22,700 bases of DNA from Fen-671 sp035502515 (GTDB lineage: Bacteria; Actinomycetota; Acidimicrobiia; Acidimicrobiales; Palsa-688): assembly GCA_035502515.1 (NCBI GenBank), contig DATJUH010000131.1, forward strand, positions 1 to 22,700, in the 5' to 3' direction. The notes under the pieces were generated by a model. That model did not search any database. It had not been told where the DNA came from and saw nothing but the letters and a program-made list of their open reading frames with translations. The translations under genes and the position numbers were made by a program. This document shows positions 7,327 to 14,003 of the stretch, piece after piece. Every line of letters starts with the position of its first letter. Position 1 is the stretch's first letter.

Positions 7327-7839
7327 ATGGCAAAGAACCTGAGCACGACAGTGGGTGTTTACACGGACCAGAGGCTGGCCGAGCAAGACTGGGATGCAAT
7401 TGAGGCTTCGGCCAAGTCCGGAGGGATCGATCTGGCCGACGCCGCTCTTGTCAGGCGCAACCTTGACGGCAACATCACCACGCTGCGGCGGCAATCTCAC
7501 CACGGCTGGGGCAAAGGCGCCATCGCTGGCGCCATGGTCGGCCTCATCTTCCCGCCGTCGCTGATCGGCAGTGCCGTGGTCGGCGCCGCCGGCGGTGGCA
7601 TCGTGGCCAAGCTCAGCCGAAAAGTCAAGCGGGACGACATAAAGGATCTGGGCGATGCCATGGACGAAGGTGACGTCGACCTTTTGGTAATCACGGATTC
7701 CGGATCGGTCAAGGCGCTGGTGGACCTGATGGAGGGCGCCACCAAGACGTTGAGCAAGGACAGCGCCACGGCCGAGGAGGTCAGGGAAGCCCTGAACACC
7801 TCGGACATCAGCGGGTCGAGCACCGCCGGCTCGTCATAA
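7327..7839 (+). CDS. DUF1269 domain-containing protein
   Basis: 170-residue protein of the DUF1269 group, whose role is not established. The ATG at 7327 is chosen over upstream starts because GGAGG (7316-7320) lies 6 nt before it. The N-terminal region (VGVYTDQRLAEQDWDAIE) resembles a small ferredoxin-like alpha/beta unit. Residues ~60-95 are a Gly/Ala-rich hydrophobic segment with GWGKGAIAGAMVGLIFPPS. The C-terminal half (~100-150) repeats an alpha/beta pattern with DVDLLVITD, and the tail is Ser-rich. The Gly-rich segment could insert in a membrane or pack as a glycine-zipper. The gene is convergent with the next one. Confidence 0.8.
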   Translation: MAKNLSTTVGVYTDQRLAEQDWDAIEASAKSGGIDLADAALVRRNLDGNITTLRRQSHHGWGKGAIAGAMVGLIFPPSLIGSAVVGAAGGGIVAKLSRKVKRDDIKDLGDAMDEGDVDLLVITDSGSVKALVDLMEGATKTLSKDSATAEEVREALNTSDISGSSTAGSS

Positions 7840-7857
7840 ACCAGAGGGCATAGCTCC

Positions 7858-7889
7858 TGGGCGCCGGCTGCGGCTGGTGGCGGCGCCCA
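7858..7889. terminator. Stem-loop between convergent genes
   Basis: Perfect 9-bp stem, TGGGCGCCG (7858-7866) and CGGCGCCCA (7881-7889), with a 14-nt loop. It lies between the stops of two convergent genes and could act on both strands. No T-tract follows on either strand, which is common for terminators in high-GC actinobacteria. Confidence 0.5.
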
Positions 7890-7921
7890 CCCGGGCTTAG
7901 AGTCGCCCCCGGCACCTAAAT

Positions 7922-8569
7922 TTAAGTTCGCAGCGCCAGGACGCACTCGCTGGGCTCGCCGACGACGTTGGGTTCCAATACCTGCACGACGAGGCTTCCC
8001 GCAGGGCACGGAACGGACCGCCCCGAGCCCGGCACCAGCACCGCGACCACTTTCACGGAGGCGGCACTCGAGGAGCACGTGACGGGCACGGGCAAGTACC
8101 GCGGCGCTTTGGCCGTTCCTCCGCTGCGGGCCAAGCACTGGCCTTTCAGCGCCTCAGCGGCCGAAATGTCGGTCTTGGTGGCGTGAGACGCCGGGCGCGT
8201 GGCCTGCCACAGGGCGACGGCGACGATCAAGAGAGCGATGACGAGAGGTGCCAGCCGGTACGGCGAACGCATCGACGGCCGGCGAGACATAGCGTCCTTC
8301 GGCGGGCCCTCGGGCGTCGCCGGCCGGCGCCCACCTCGAGACCGAGGCGACCGGTCGTCCGCCGGACTGGGGCGGCTGTCATCGCCGCCACCCCAACCAG
8401 ACGGCAGCGGAGGCGCATCAGCCCCCGGTGACCACGTCACCCAGCGCCCGAGGCCGTCATTGAACCAGGAGATGCGCCCGGCAGGTGTCCGCCGCCACCG
8501 GACTCCGCGGTAGACGGTCTCGTTGGCGGCCGCGCTGTCTACGCTCCCTTTACCGCGCCCCGAGCTCAA
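7922..8569 (-). CDS. Hypothetical single-pass membrane protein
   Basis: 215-residue protein with three parts. The N-terminal module (~19-60) contains VYRGVRWRRTPAGRISWFND and WVTWSPG, resembling short Trp-rich modules at the start of actinobacterial membrane proteins. A disordered Pro/Arg-rich linker (~60-103) follows, then one membrane segment (~104-122) and an outside C-terminal domain with four cysteines (145, 165, 188, 209). The spacing suggests two disulfides, loosely like LppU-type domains. The only available start is TTG at 8569, with a weak ribosome site, so the N-terminus is uncertain. It lies 53 bp after the glycosylase gene on the same strand and may be the last gene of a dut-fpg operon. 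Function unknown. Confidence 0.7.
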   Translation of the reverse strand: MSSGRGKGSVDSAAANETVYRGVRWRRTPAGRISWFNDGLGRWVTWSPGADAPPLPSGWGGGDDSRPSPADDRSPRSRGGRRPATPEGPPKDAMSRRPSMRSPYRLAPLVIALLIVAVALWQATRPASHATKTDISAAEALKGQCLARSGGTAKAPRYLPVPVTCSSSAASVKVVAVLVPGSGRSVPCPAGSLVVQVLEPNVVGEPSECVLALRT

Positions 8570-8606
8570 TTGCGACCTGCACGGCTCAGGTCCAGAGGAA
8601 CCCGTT

Positions 8607-8634
8607 TCATTTCAACAACCTGTCATTTCAACAA
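8607..8634 (-). repeat. 12-bp direct repeat over the fpg stop codon
   Basis: TCATTTCAACAA occurs at 8607-8618 and 8623-8634, with a 4-bp spacer. On the minus strand each copy reads Leu-Leu-Lys-stop; the 8623-8634 copy is the real end of the glycosylase gene. It looks like a local duplication of the gene's last codons. Confidence 0.6.
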
Positions 8635-9483
8635 TTTGGACAGGCGGCGGTCGGCCAGGACCTTGCCTCCTGTCTGGCACTGCGGGCAATACTGAAAGCT
8701 CCGGTTGGAAAGGTAGACCTCCCTCACCGTGCTGCCACACCGTGGGCAGGCCTGCCCGGCCCGCCCGTGCACAGCCATTCCGGCCCGCTTGGCGTCTTTC
8801 AGCTCTTTGGCCGCCTGGCCGAGGCTGCGCTCGACCGCCGAGCGGAGCACGTCCGTCAACGCCTCGTACAAACGGGACATCTCTGCGCTGTCCAGGCGGG
8901 ATGCGGTTTTGAAGGGCGACAACTGGGCCGCCCAAAGCACTTCGTCGGAATAAGCGTTTCCCACTCCGGCCAGCAGAGACTGGTCGGCCAGGACGGTTTT
9001 CAGCTGTCCGGGGGCTTTGGCCAGGACAGCGGTGAGCGAGGCCAGGTCAAAGCCCGGGGTCAGTGGATCCGGCCCCAGCCGCGCCACCCCATCGATATCC
9101 GCAGGGTCGGTGACCAGCCACACGGCCAGCCTTTTTTCCGTACCTTGTTCCGTCAAGTCGAACCCGGCCCCGCTCGACAAGCCCACCCGCAACGCCAGCG
9201 GCCCCTTCCCGGGCCGGGCATGGGCGGGTGGCACCGGGTCTCGCCAATTCAACCAACCCGCCCTGGCCAGGTGGGTGACCAGCCAGAGGTCGCCGGCCTG
9301 GACGCACAGGTACTTGCCCCGCCGCTCCGCCCCCTTCACCGTCCGGCCGATGAGCGATTCGAGGGGAGGTTTGTACGTTTTCAGGGCCGATAATGACCCC
9401 AGTTCGGCCCGTTCTATGGTCGCGCCGCCGGCCTTCTCGGTCACGAACAGGGCCAGGGCCTCGACTTCGGGCAGTTCCGGCAT
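8623..9483 (-). CDS. Fpg/Nei-family DNA glycosylase (AP lyase)
   Basis: 286-residue base-excision repair enzyme that removes oxidised bases and nicks the abasic site. MPELPEVE at the N-terminus supplies the catalytic Pro2 and Glu3. Lys57 (RRGKYL) matches the conserved beta-hairpin lysine of the family. The helix-two-turn-helix region includes LLAGVGNAYSDEVLW (170-184). The C-terminal zinc finger is complete: Cys246, Cys249, Cys266 and Cys269. A 17-residue tail extends past the finger. The ATG lies 14 bp after the dUTPase stop with a GGGAG ribosome site, so the two genes form an operon. Sequence alone does not separate Fpg-type (8-oxoG) from Nei-type (oxidised pyrimidine) specificity; hence no symbol. 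Confidence 0.93.
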   Translation of the reverse strand: MPELPEVEALALFVTEKAGGATIERAELGSLSALKTYKPPLESLIGRTVKGAERRGKYLCVQAGDLWLVTHLARAGWLNWRDPVPPAHARPGKGPLALRVGLSSGAGFDLTEQGTEKRLAVWLVTDPADIDGVARLGPDPLTPGFDLASLTAVLAKAPGQLKTVLADQSLLAGVGNAYSDEVLWAAQLSPFKTASRLDSAEMSRLYEALTDVLRSAVERSLGQAAKELKDAKRAGMAVHGRAGQACPRCGSTVREVYLSNRSFQYCPQCQTGGKVLADRRLSKLLK

Positions 9484-9497
9484 GGATGACCCGCTCC

Positions 9498-9932
9498 CTA
9501 ACGGCCACTGTGGCCGAAGCCGCCGAGGCCGCGCTCCGACGGCGGCAGTCCGTCCACAGCCACGAACTCAACCCGAGCCACCGCTTTTACGACCAACTGG
9601 GCCACGCGATCGCCCCGGTGGACCTCGTAAGGTTCGACCGGGTCCGTATTGACCAGCAGGACCATGAGCTCGTCGCGATAGCCGGCATCGATAAGGCCGG
9701 GGGTGTTCAACAGCGTGACACCATGGCGCAACGCCAGGCCGCTCCGGGGCTGGACAAAGCCGGCGTAGCCCTCGGGGATGGCCAGGGCCAGCCCTGTCGG
9801 CACCAGGGCCCGGCCACCGGCCGGCGGGACCGTTACATCGGTGCGCGCCCGCAAGTCGGCTCCGGCATCGCCCGGGCGGGCGTAGCCGGGCAGCGGCAGC
9901 TCTGGGTCGAGCCGGCGCACCTCTATCTTCAC
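9498..9932 (-). CDS. dut: dUTP diphosphatase (dUTPase)
   Basis: 144-residue trimeric dUTPase that hydrolyses dUTP to dUMP and pyrophosphate, keeping uracil out of DNA and supplying dTMP synthesis. All five family motifs are present: GDAGADL (21-27), PRSGL (62-66), NTPGLIDAGYRDEL (76-89, with catalytic-type Asp82), RGDRVAQL (106-113) and the C-terminal GLGGFGHSGR. The GTG at 9932 (VKIEVRRLDP) gives a typical family N-terminus. An in-frame GTG at 9950 lies 7 nt after a TACCCT hexamer and may be the true leaderless start. Upstream frame extension to 10145 runs into the divergent orn gene and is rejected. It is the first gene of an operon with the DNA glycosylase. Confidence 0.95.
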   Translation of the reverse strand: MKIEVRRLDPELPLPGYARPGDAGADLRARTDVTVPPAGGRALVPTGLALAIPEGYAGFVQPRSGLALRHGVTLLNTPGLIDAGYRDELMVLLVNTDPVEPYEVHRGDRVAQLVVKAVARVEFVAVDGLPPSERGLGGFGHSGR

Positions 9933-9983
9933 GACATCTTCGCCGTACACAAACAACAGGGTACTAGCGCTGCTGAGAACGGC

Positions 9984-10026
9984 CGCCCCGTCGGGGCGAC
10001 TGGGGACCGCCGCGGCGTACACGCCG
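9984..10026. promoter_or_regulatory. Palindromes in the dut-orn divergent promoter region
   Basis: Two dyads lie between the divergent starts. One is CGCCCC (9984-9989) with GGGGCG (9993-9998) around GTC. The other is CGGCGT (10013-10018) with ACGCCG (10021-10026) around AC, ending 5 nt before the orn -10-like TATAAA (10032-10037). The second is well placed for an operator on orn. The regulator is unknown. Confidence 0.35.
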
Positions 10027-10031
10027 TGGCA

Positions 10032-10045
10032 TATAAAGTCCGCAC
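10032..10045 (+). promoter_or_regulatory. -10 element of orn, probable leaderless start
   Basis: TATAAA (10032-10037) lies 8 nt before the GTG start at 10046, with no Shine-Dalgarno in between, so transcription would begin at or very near the start codon. No clear -35 is seen. Confidence 0.5.
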
Positions 10046-10624
10046 GTGCTCGTTTGGATGGACTTGGAGATGACCGGGCTGGACCCGAGTAAGGACACGA
10101 TCGTTGAGATCGCGACGTTGGTGACAGACGACGAACTCGAGACACTGGCCGAAGGGCCTGACCTCGTCATCGCCACCCCGCAGGCTGCGCTCGATGCGAT
10201 GGACGAAGTGGTGCGTCAGATGCACGCCCGTAGCGGCCTGCTCGAGGCCATCGCCGCCTCCGCTGTGACCCTCGAGCAGGCGACCAAGGAGACGCTCGAG
10301 TTCATCTGTCAGCACGTCCCCGAGCCGCGGACGGTCCCCCTATGCGGGAACTCAATCGGGACGGACAGGCGCTTCCTGGCCGCTTATATGCCGGAACTGG
10401 AGGACTACCTGCATTACCGGTCAATCGACGTCTCCACGATCAAGGAGCTGGCCAGGAGGTGGTACCCGGAAGCTTTCCTGGCCGCCCCCAAGAAGGCGGG
10501 CGCCCACCGCGCCCTCGACGACGTGAAAGAGAGCATCGAGGAGCTGAAATATTGGCGAGGCGCAATATTTCGCGAAAGATCTTCTTCCCCTATGTCGACC
10601 GGACGTGGCACCATGGGTACATAG
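10046..10624 (+). CDS. orn: Oligoribonuclease (DEDDh 3'-5' exonuclease)
   Basis: 192-residue oligoribonuclease, which degrades 2-5 nt RNA fragments, including pGpG from c-di-GMP turnover, to mononucleotides. The DEDDh catalytic set is complete: Asp6 and Glu8 in WMDLEMTGLD, Asp107 in CGNSIGTDRRFL, and His154 with Asp159 in AHRALDDVKESI. YMPELEDYLHYRSIDVSTIKEL (114-135 region) is characteristic of Orn. The GTG at 10046 is the start; it is probably leaderless. The conserved domain ends near residue 172 and the final ~20 residues look unconserved. This tail overlaps a striking AT-rich inverted repeat. Confidence 0.95.
   Translation: MLVWMDLEMTGLDPSKDTIVEIATLVTDDELETLAEGPDLVIATPQAALDAMDEVVRQMHARSGLLEAIAASAVTLEQATKETLEFICQHVPEPRTVPLCGNSIGTDRRFLAAYMPELEDYLHYRSIDVSTIKELARRWYPEAFLAAPKKAGAHRALDDVKESIEELKYWRGAIFRERSSSPMSTGRGTMGT
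10546..10571. repeat. Perfect inverted repeat at the 3' end of orn
   Basis: GAAATATTG (10546-10554) and CAATATTTC (10563-10571) are perfect 9-bp arms around GCGAGGCG. The arms are AT-rich in otherwise GC-rich coding DNA. The element sits at the end of the conserved Orn domain and about 92 bp before the next gene. It could be an operator for that gene or an RNA hairpin. Confidence 0.6.
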
Positions 10625-10662
10625 CCACCTAGTCGAACAGACCAGGTGCAACGGAGGTGGAG

Positions 10663-10977
10663 ATGACCCGAGCGATGGACACTCCGTTCTTCGAAGACAC
10701 GACAGGCCGTCGCCGGCGGACGAGCCGGACGACGCGGCACGCAACGCGGAGCCACCTGCACGTCGCTCAACTCGACGAGGAGGCGCTCGACGGCGCTGTC
10801 CTGCCCGTCGTCGCGCATGACGTAGGGAGGAAAGCCTCGCCCAAACCGAAGTCAGCGCCCGCACCCGGCCATCGAGGCGGGTTCAAGGTTTGGAAGACCT
10901 CGTTCTGGAAACGGCGGCGCAGGCTATGGGCCGAGCGCAACGCGGCCGCCCGGGCGATCGCCGAGTCCGAGGAATAG
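10663..10977 (+). CDS. Small basic hypothetical protein
   Basis: 104-residue protein with no recognised family. ATG 10663 is preferred to GTG 10657 because GGAGG (10653-10657) overlaps the GTG and lies 5 nt before the ATG. The N-terminus holds a strongly basic run (TGRRRRTSRTTRHATRSH, ~14-31). The middle has LDEEALDGAVLPVVAHDVG and a Lys/Pro-rich stretch. The C-terminus has FKVWKTSFWKRRRRLWAERN followed by an Ala/Glu tail. No signal peptide or membrane segment is seen. The basic, aromatic regions suggest nucleic-acid or membrane-surface binding, which is inference. Confidence 0.55.
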   Translation: MTRAMDTPFFEDTTGRRRRTSRTTRHATRSHLHVAQLDEEALDGAVLPVVAHDVGRKASPKPKSAPAPGHRGGFKVWKTSFWKRRRRLWAERNAAARAIAESEE

Positions 10978-10982
10978 CGCCA

Positions 10983-11004
10983 CGCCGGCTCCTCCCGGCC
11001 GGCG
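10983..11004 (+). terminator. GC-rich stem-loop after 10977
   Basis: CGCCGGC (10983-10989) pairs perfectly with GCCGGCG (10998-11004) around an 8-nt loop. It begins 6 nt after the stop of the small basic protein gene. There is no T-tract. Confidence 0.4.
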
Positions 11005-11056
11005 CCCAGCCAGGCCCATTTAGCTTAAGCGGCGGCATGGCACTAGCTTCGGCGTC

Positions 11057-12091
11057 ATGAGGTATAGAACACTAGGCCGTACCGGCGTTGAGGTGAGCCC
11101 GCTGTGCTTGGGTGCAATGATGTTCGGCGCGTGGGGCAACACCGACCATAAAGAGTGCCACCGTATAATTCAGCGCGCCCTCGATGAAGGCATCAATTTC
11201 ATCGATACGGCGGACGTCTATTCTGCCGGGGAATCAGAGGAGATAGTCGGAGATTTCCTGGCCCAAGCCGGCCCGGGCCGGCGCCAGGATATCGTGCTGG
11301 CCACGAAGTTCCACGGGAGGATGGGCGAAGGCCCAAACCGGGAAGGCAACTCCCGCCGCTGGATAATTTCAGAGTGCGAAGCCAGCCTGGGCCGGCTCAA
11401 GACGGACTACATAGACCTGTACCAGATCCACCGTCCGAGCCCTGGCATAGATATCGACGAAACTCTTTCTGCTTTGAGTGACCTGGTCCATGACGGGAAA
11501 ATCCGTTATTTCGGGAGCTCTACTTTCCCGGCCTGGATGGTCGTGGAGGCGCATTGCGTGGCCGAACGTCGTGGCCGCGAACGCCTGTCGACGGAGCAAC
11601 CGCCCTATTCCGTTCTGGCCCGGGGGATCGAAAGCGACCTCCTGCAGGTATGCCAGGAGTACGGCATGGGCGTGCTCAGCTGGAGCCCTCTCGCCGGTGG
11701 CTGGCTATCGGGCAATTTCGGCACAGGGAAACAGAACACGAGCAGGAGGGCAGAACGGCTCCCGGCCCGCTACGACATGGACGACCCGACCAACAAAGCC
11801 AAGCTGGCGGCGGTCGACCAGTTGGCCGAGTTGGCCGACAAGACCGGTCACAGCCTGCCCGAGCTTTCTGTCGCCTTCGTCCTGACCCATCCGGGGGTGA
11901 CCTCAGCGATAATCGGCCCACGCACGATGGACCAGCTCACCGGGGTCTTGGCCGCGGCAGAGATCAACCTGGACGAGGGCGTCCTGGACCGCATCGACGA
12001 GATCGTGCCCCCGGGCCACAACATGAACCCGGCTGACGCCGGGTGGACGCCTCCCTGGGTGGCCGAGGCGTCCCTGCGGCGGCGTAGTTAA
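11057..12091 (+). CDS. Aldo/keto reductase
   Basis: 344-residue NAD(P)H-dependent oxidoreductase of the AKR superfamily, a cytoplasmic TIM barrel reducing carbonyls. The catalytic tetrad is present: Asp50 and Tyr55 in FIDTADVYSAGESE, Lys84 in ATKFHG and His125 in YQIHRP. The C-terminal part has SAIIGPRTMDQL, which binds the cofactor phosphate region in this group. The opening MRYRTLGRTGVEVSPLCLG is typical. TAGCTT (11044-11049) lies 7 nt before the ATG and there is no Shine-Dalgarno, so the mRNA is probably leaderless. Substrate cannot be predicted. The gene appears monocistronic, ending ahead of a structured region with a T6 tract. Confidence 0.92.
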   Translation: MRYRTLGRTGVEVSPLCLGAMMFGAWGNTDHKECHRIIQRALDEGINFIDTADVYSAGESEEIVGDFLAQAGPGRRQDIVLATKFHGRMGEGPNREGNSRRWIISECEASLGRLKTDYIDLYQIHRPSPGIDIDETLSALSDLVHDGKIRYFGSSTFPAWMVVEAHCVAERRGRERLSTEQPPYSVLARGIESDLLQVCQEYGMGVLSWSPLAGGWLSGNFGTGKQNTSRRAERLPARYDMDDPTNKAKLAAVDQLAELADKTGHSLPELSVAFVLTHPGVTSAIIGPRTMDQLTGVLAAAEINLDEGVLDRIDEIVPPGHNMNPADAGWTPPWVAEASLRRRS

Positions 12092-12136
12092 GCCCTGAGA
12101 TGGGCCACGTCGTCGAGAGGGCCAAATAAAGAACGT

Positions 12137-12286
12137 CCCGGGGCACAAAGTGAACGAGAGACGGGGACCGCAGGTTCAGTTCCCACGGGACGACGGACAA
12201 GGCCGGTGTCAGCCGCGCCTCCTGTGCCGGCGACGTGGAGCGGTCCGCGGGCGCCTCTCTCGAGTAGTTCCCGGGCCGCCTTTTTT
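12137..12286 (+). ncRNA. Candidate structured RNA ending in a T6 tract
   Basis: Nested pairings enclose ~140 nt: CCCGGGG (12137-12143) with TCCCGGG (12269-12275); CGAGAGA (12155-12161) with TCTCTCG (12256-12262); GGACCGC (12165-12171) with GCGGTCC (12240-12246). Inside are two hairpins: 12179-12191, and GCCGG (12202-12206) with CCGGC (12227-12231). A competing hairpin just before TTTTTT (12281-12286) would break the outer two stems. This could be a small RNA, an attenuator, or an elaborate terminator of the upstream gene. A weak -10-like TAAAGA is at 12127-12132. I recognise no known RNA family. Confidence 0.35.
12250..12286 (+). terminator. Intrinsic terminator with T6 tract
   Basis: GGCG-CC (12250-12255) pairs with GG-CCGCC (12274-12280) with one bulged C, followed directly by six T residues (12281-12286). 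It most simply ends transcription from the aldo/keto reductase side or of the candidate RNA. The next gene appears to have its own start site downstream. Confidence 0.5.
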
Positions 12287-12332
12287 GTTTAGGGCGAGGG
12301 CTTCGGCGTCGATCGCCGGGTAGCCTCGTGAC

Positions 12333-12722
12333 ATGATCTACCCAGACGTCAAAGCCCTCGCCAACGGCAAGAACTTCGCCGCCTTCACCACCTTGTTGCC
12401 AAGCGGGCAACCGATGACCCATGTGATGTGGGTCGACGCCGACGACGAGCACATCCTCATAAACAGTGAAATGGGCCGGCAGAAGGTCATCAACGTCACG
12501 AAGGACCCACGCGTCACGGTAACGGTGATCGACGCCGCCAACCCTTACCATTACGCCGAGGTGCGGGGGACCGTTGTCGAGCAAGTCAAAGGCCCCGAGG
12601 CGCGGGCGCACATCGACAAGCTCAGCCAAAAGTACGTCGGGCAGCCCTACGACCCCAATGCGATCAAGACCGAGAGGGTCTTGCTGGTGATCGACCCCGA
12701 GCGCCAGCGCGTCAACGGCTGA
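12333..12722 (+). CDS. PPOX-class F420-dependent enzyme
   Basis: 129-residue split-barrel protein of the pyridoxamine-5'-phosphate-oxidase-like superfamily, most like the F420-binding actinobacterial branch (FDOR-B). Supporting segments: NFAAFTTLLPSGQPMTHVMW (14-33) for the first strands, HILINSEMGRQKVINVTKDPRVTVTV (40-65 region) where the cofactor phosphate is bound, YAEVRGTV (74-81), and AHIDKLSQKYVGQPY (92-106) near the C-terminus. Length fits the family. TAGCCT (12321-12326) lies 6 nt before the ATG with no Shine-Dalgarno, suggesting a leaderless mRNA. F420 rather than FMN use is a family-based inference; the substrate is unknown. Confidence 0.87.
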   Translation: MIYPDVKALANGKNFAAFTTLLPSGQPMTHVMWVDADDEHILINSEMGRQKVINVTKDPRVTVTVIDAANPYHYAEVRGTVVEQVKGPEARAHIDKLSQKYVGQPYDPNAIKTERVLLVIDPERQRVNG

Positions 12723-12882
12723 ACATCTGCACCTTCTGCCCCGGTCGGCGAATAGAACCACCAGACAGACAAGCCGGCGGGAGGAAGCGCCATTGACGGC
12801 GCCATGGTCGTAGGGTCATTGTCGATTTCCGGATGACGGCCGCCGCCTTTCGGGCGCGGGTGGCTTGCCCGGGAGCGCTTAG

Positions 12883-12894
12883 TATGATCGCGGC
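12883..12894 (+). promoter_or_regulatory. -10 element of ppgK, probable leaderless start
   Basis: TATGAT (12883-12888) lies 6 nt before GTG 12895, with no Shine-Dalgarno. The spacing fits a transcript starting at or close to the GTG. No good -35 is seen. Confidence 0.5.
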
Positions 12895-13662
12895 GTGGCC
12901 TTGCTCGGTTTCGGGGTCGATATAGGCGGCTCGGGCATAAAGGGCGCCGTCGTTGACCTCGAAGTGGGCGGCCTGGCCACCGAGCGCTACAAGCTCCTCA
13001 CGCCCCGGCCGTCGACACCCGGCGCCGTTGCCGACGCCGTCGCCGAGGTGGTCGGGCAGTTCGGGTGGCAGGGACCGGTCGGTTGCACGTTCCCGGCCGT
13101 GGTCCGAGCAGGCGTGGCCCGCACCGCCGCCAATGTCGACTCGAGCTGGATCGGCACCAACATCGAGGCCGTCGTCGGCGCCGCCACTGGCCTGCCCGTT
13201 ATTGCCGTCAACGACGCCGACGCCGCCGGTATTGCCGAGGCCAGATGGGGGGCCGGCAAAGACGTCGACGGCCTGGTCGTTGTCGTAACCCTGGGGACGG
13301 GAATAGGGACGGCCCTTTTTTACAACGGTGTGTTGGTCCCCAATAGCGAGCTCGGTCATATCGAGCTCGACGGCGAAGATTACGAGCGCAAGGCATCGGC
13401 CGGGGCGCGCGAGCGCGAGGACCTCAGCTGGGACAAGTGGGCGAAACGACTCCAGCGCTATTTTTCGGCTGTCGAGGCCCTTTTATGGCCGGACCTTTTC
13501 ATAGTTGGCGGCGGTGTGAGCCGGCGAGCAGAAAAGTTCTTACCGCTGCTGGATTTAAACACCCCGATAGTCCCGGCCGACCTTCAGAACGAGGCGGGCA
13601 TAGCCGGCGCCGCTTACCTGGCCGCCCAGTCGAAGCCAGCGCGGGTGAGCCCACCTCGGTAG
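12895..13662 (+). CDS. ppgK: Polyphosphate glucokinase (ROK family)
   Basis: 255-residue kinase that phosphorylates glucose to glucose-6-phosphate using polyphosphate, with ATP as an alternative donor in many actinobacterial homologues. Visible landmarks: the phosphate-binding DIGGSGIKG (9-17), TFPAVV (65-70), TAANVDSSW (77-85), NDADAAG (106-112, with the catalytic-type Asp107), LGTGIGTALF (133-142), VPNSELGHIELDG (148-160), LSWDKWAKRL (177-186) and DLFIVGGGVS (200-209). The zinc-binding cysteine cluster of many ROK proteins is absent, as expected for PpgK. It starts at GTG, probably leaderless. It could use the glucose released by the beta-glucosidase encoded about 3 kb away. Confidence 0.92.
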   Translation: MALLGFGVDIGGSGIKGAVVDLEVGGLATERYKLLTPRPSTPGAVADAVAEVVGQFGWQGPVGCTFPAVVRAGVARTAANVDSSWIGTNIEAVVGAATGLPVIAVNDADAAGIAEARWGAGKDVDGLVVVVTLGTGIGTALFYNGVLVPNSELGHIELDGEDYERKASAGAREREDLSWDKWAKRLQRYFSAVEALLWPDLFIVGGGVSRRAEKFLPLLDLNTPIVPADLQNEAGIAGAAYLAAQSKPARVSPPR

Positions 13663-13679
13663 GCGTGGACAAGCCTGCG

Positions 13680-13730
13680 TACCGGGGCGACTTGTGCGCA
13701 CTGGGGTAACGATAACCGCACCTGGCGCGC
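13680..13730. repeat. 51-bp direct repeat, copy 1
   Basis: Matches copy 2 at 13798-13848 at 50 of 51 positions (A at 13700 versus G at 13818). The core is GGGGTAACGATAACCGCACC. Flanking sequence to the right is also weakly similar between copies (a GC-rich hairpin of the GCCGGG...CCCGGC type). Confidence 0.85.
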
Positions 13731-13797
13731 ATTAGCCGGCCGGGTAGGGCCCGGCTCCCGTGCGGCTAAAGCTAAACGGGGCGAGGCCACGATCGCT

Positions 13798-13848
13798 TAC
13801 CGGGGCGACTTGTGCGCGCTGGGGTAACGATAACCGCACCTGGCGCGC
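13798..13848. repeat. 51-bp direct repeat, copy 2
   Basis: Second copy, 118 bp downstream of the first. In this copy GCGCGC occurs near both ends of the core, making an imperfect dyad around GGTAACGATAACC; copy 1 has lost one arm by the single mismatch. Confidence 0.85.
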
Positions 13849-14003
13849 CCAGGTCGGGGCCAATGCGGGCCGGGCGGGGCCCGTTCCGCCCCCGCTGCGG
13901 CCCCTTCGCCGGCACTGGCCCCCTTTCCGCCCGGCCCCCCCGGCGCCCCCGCCCACACGCATGCAGCAGCGGGTTGATCGGGCGACAGGGGCCGCTCAGG
14001 ACC

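Larger units (their letters stand above)
13663..14003. other. Intergenic repeat region, C-rich right half
   Basis: 341 bp between the convergent ppgK and ABC transporter genes. It holds the 51-bp direct repeat and a hairpin GCCGGG (13739-13744) with CCCGGC (13750-13755). The stretch from about 13870 to 13965 is very rich in C on the plus strand. No gene is supported. Confidence 0.55.

Noticed and set aside
8485..9393. 302-residue plus-strand frame over the DNA glycosylase gene
   Set aside because: Antisense of a gene with complete Fpg/Nei motifs; no independent start signal or domain.
9951..10145. N-terminal extension of the dUTPase to 10145
   Set aside because: It would overlap the start of the divergent orn gene and adds residues foreign to dUTPases.
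12239..12255. T-box riboswitch-like string (GCGGTCCGCGGGCGCC)
   Set aside because: The invariant T-box UGGN-ACCGCGG arrangement is not met, no specifier stem was found, and the next gene is not an amino-acid gene.
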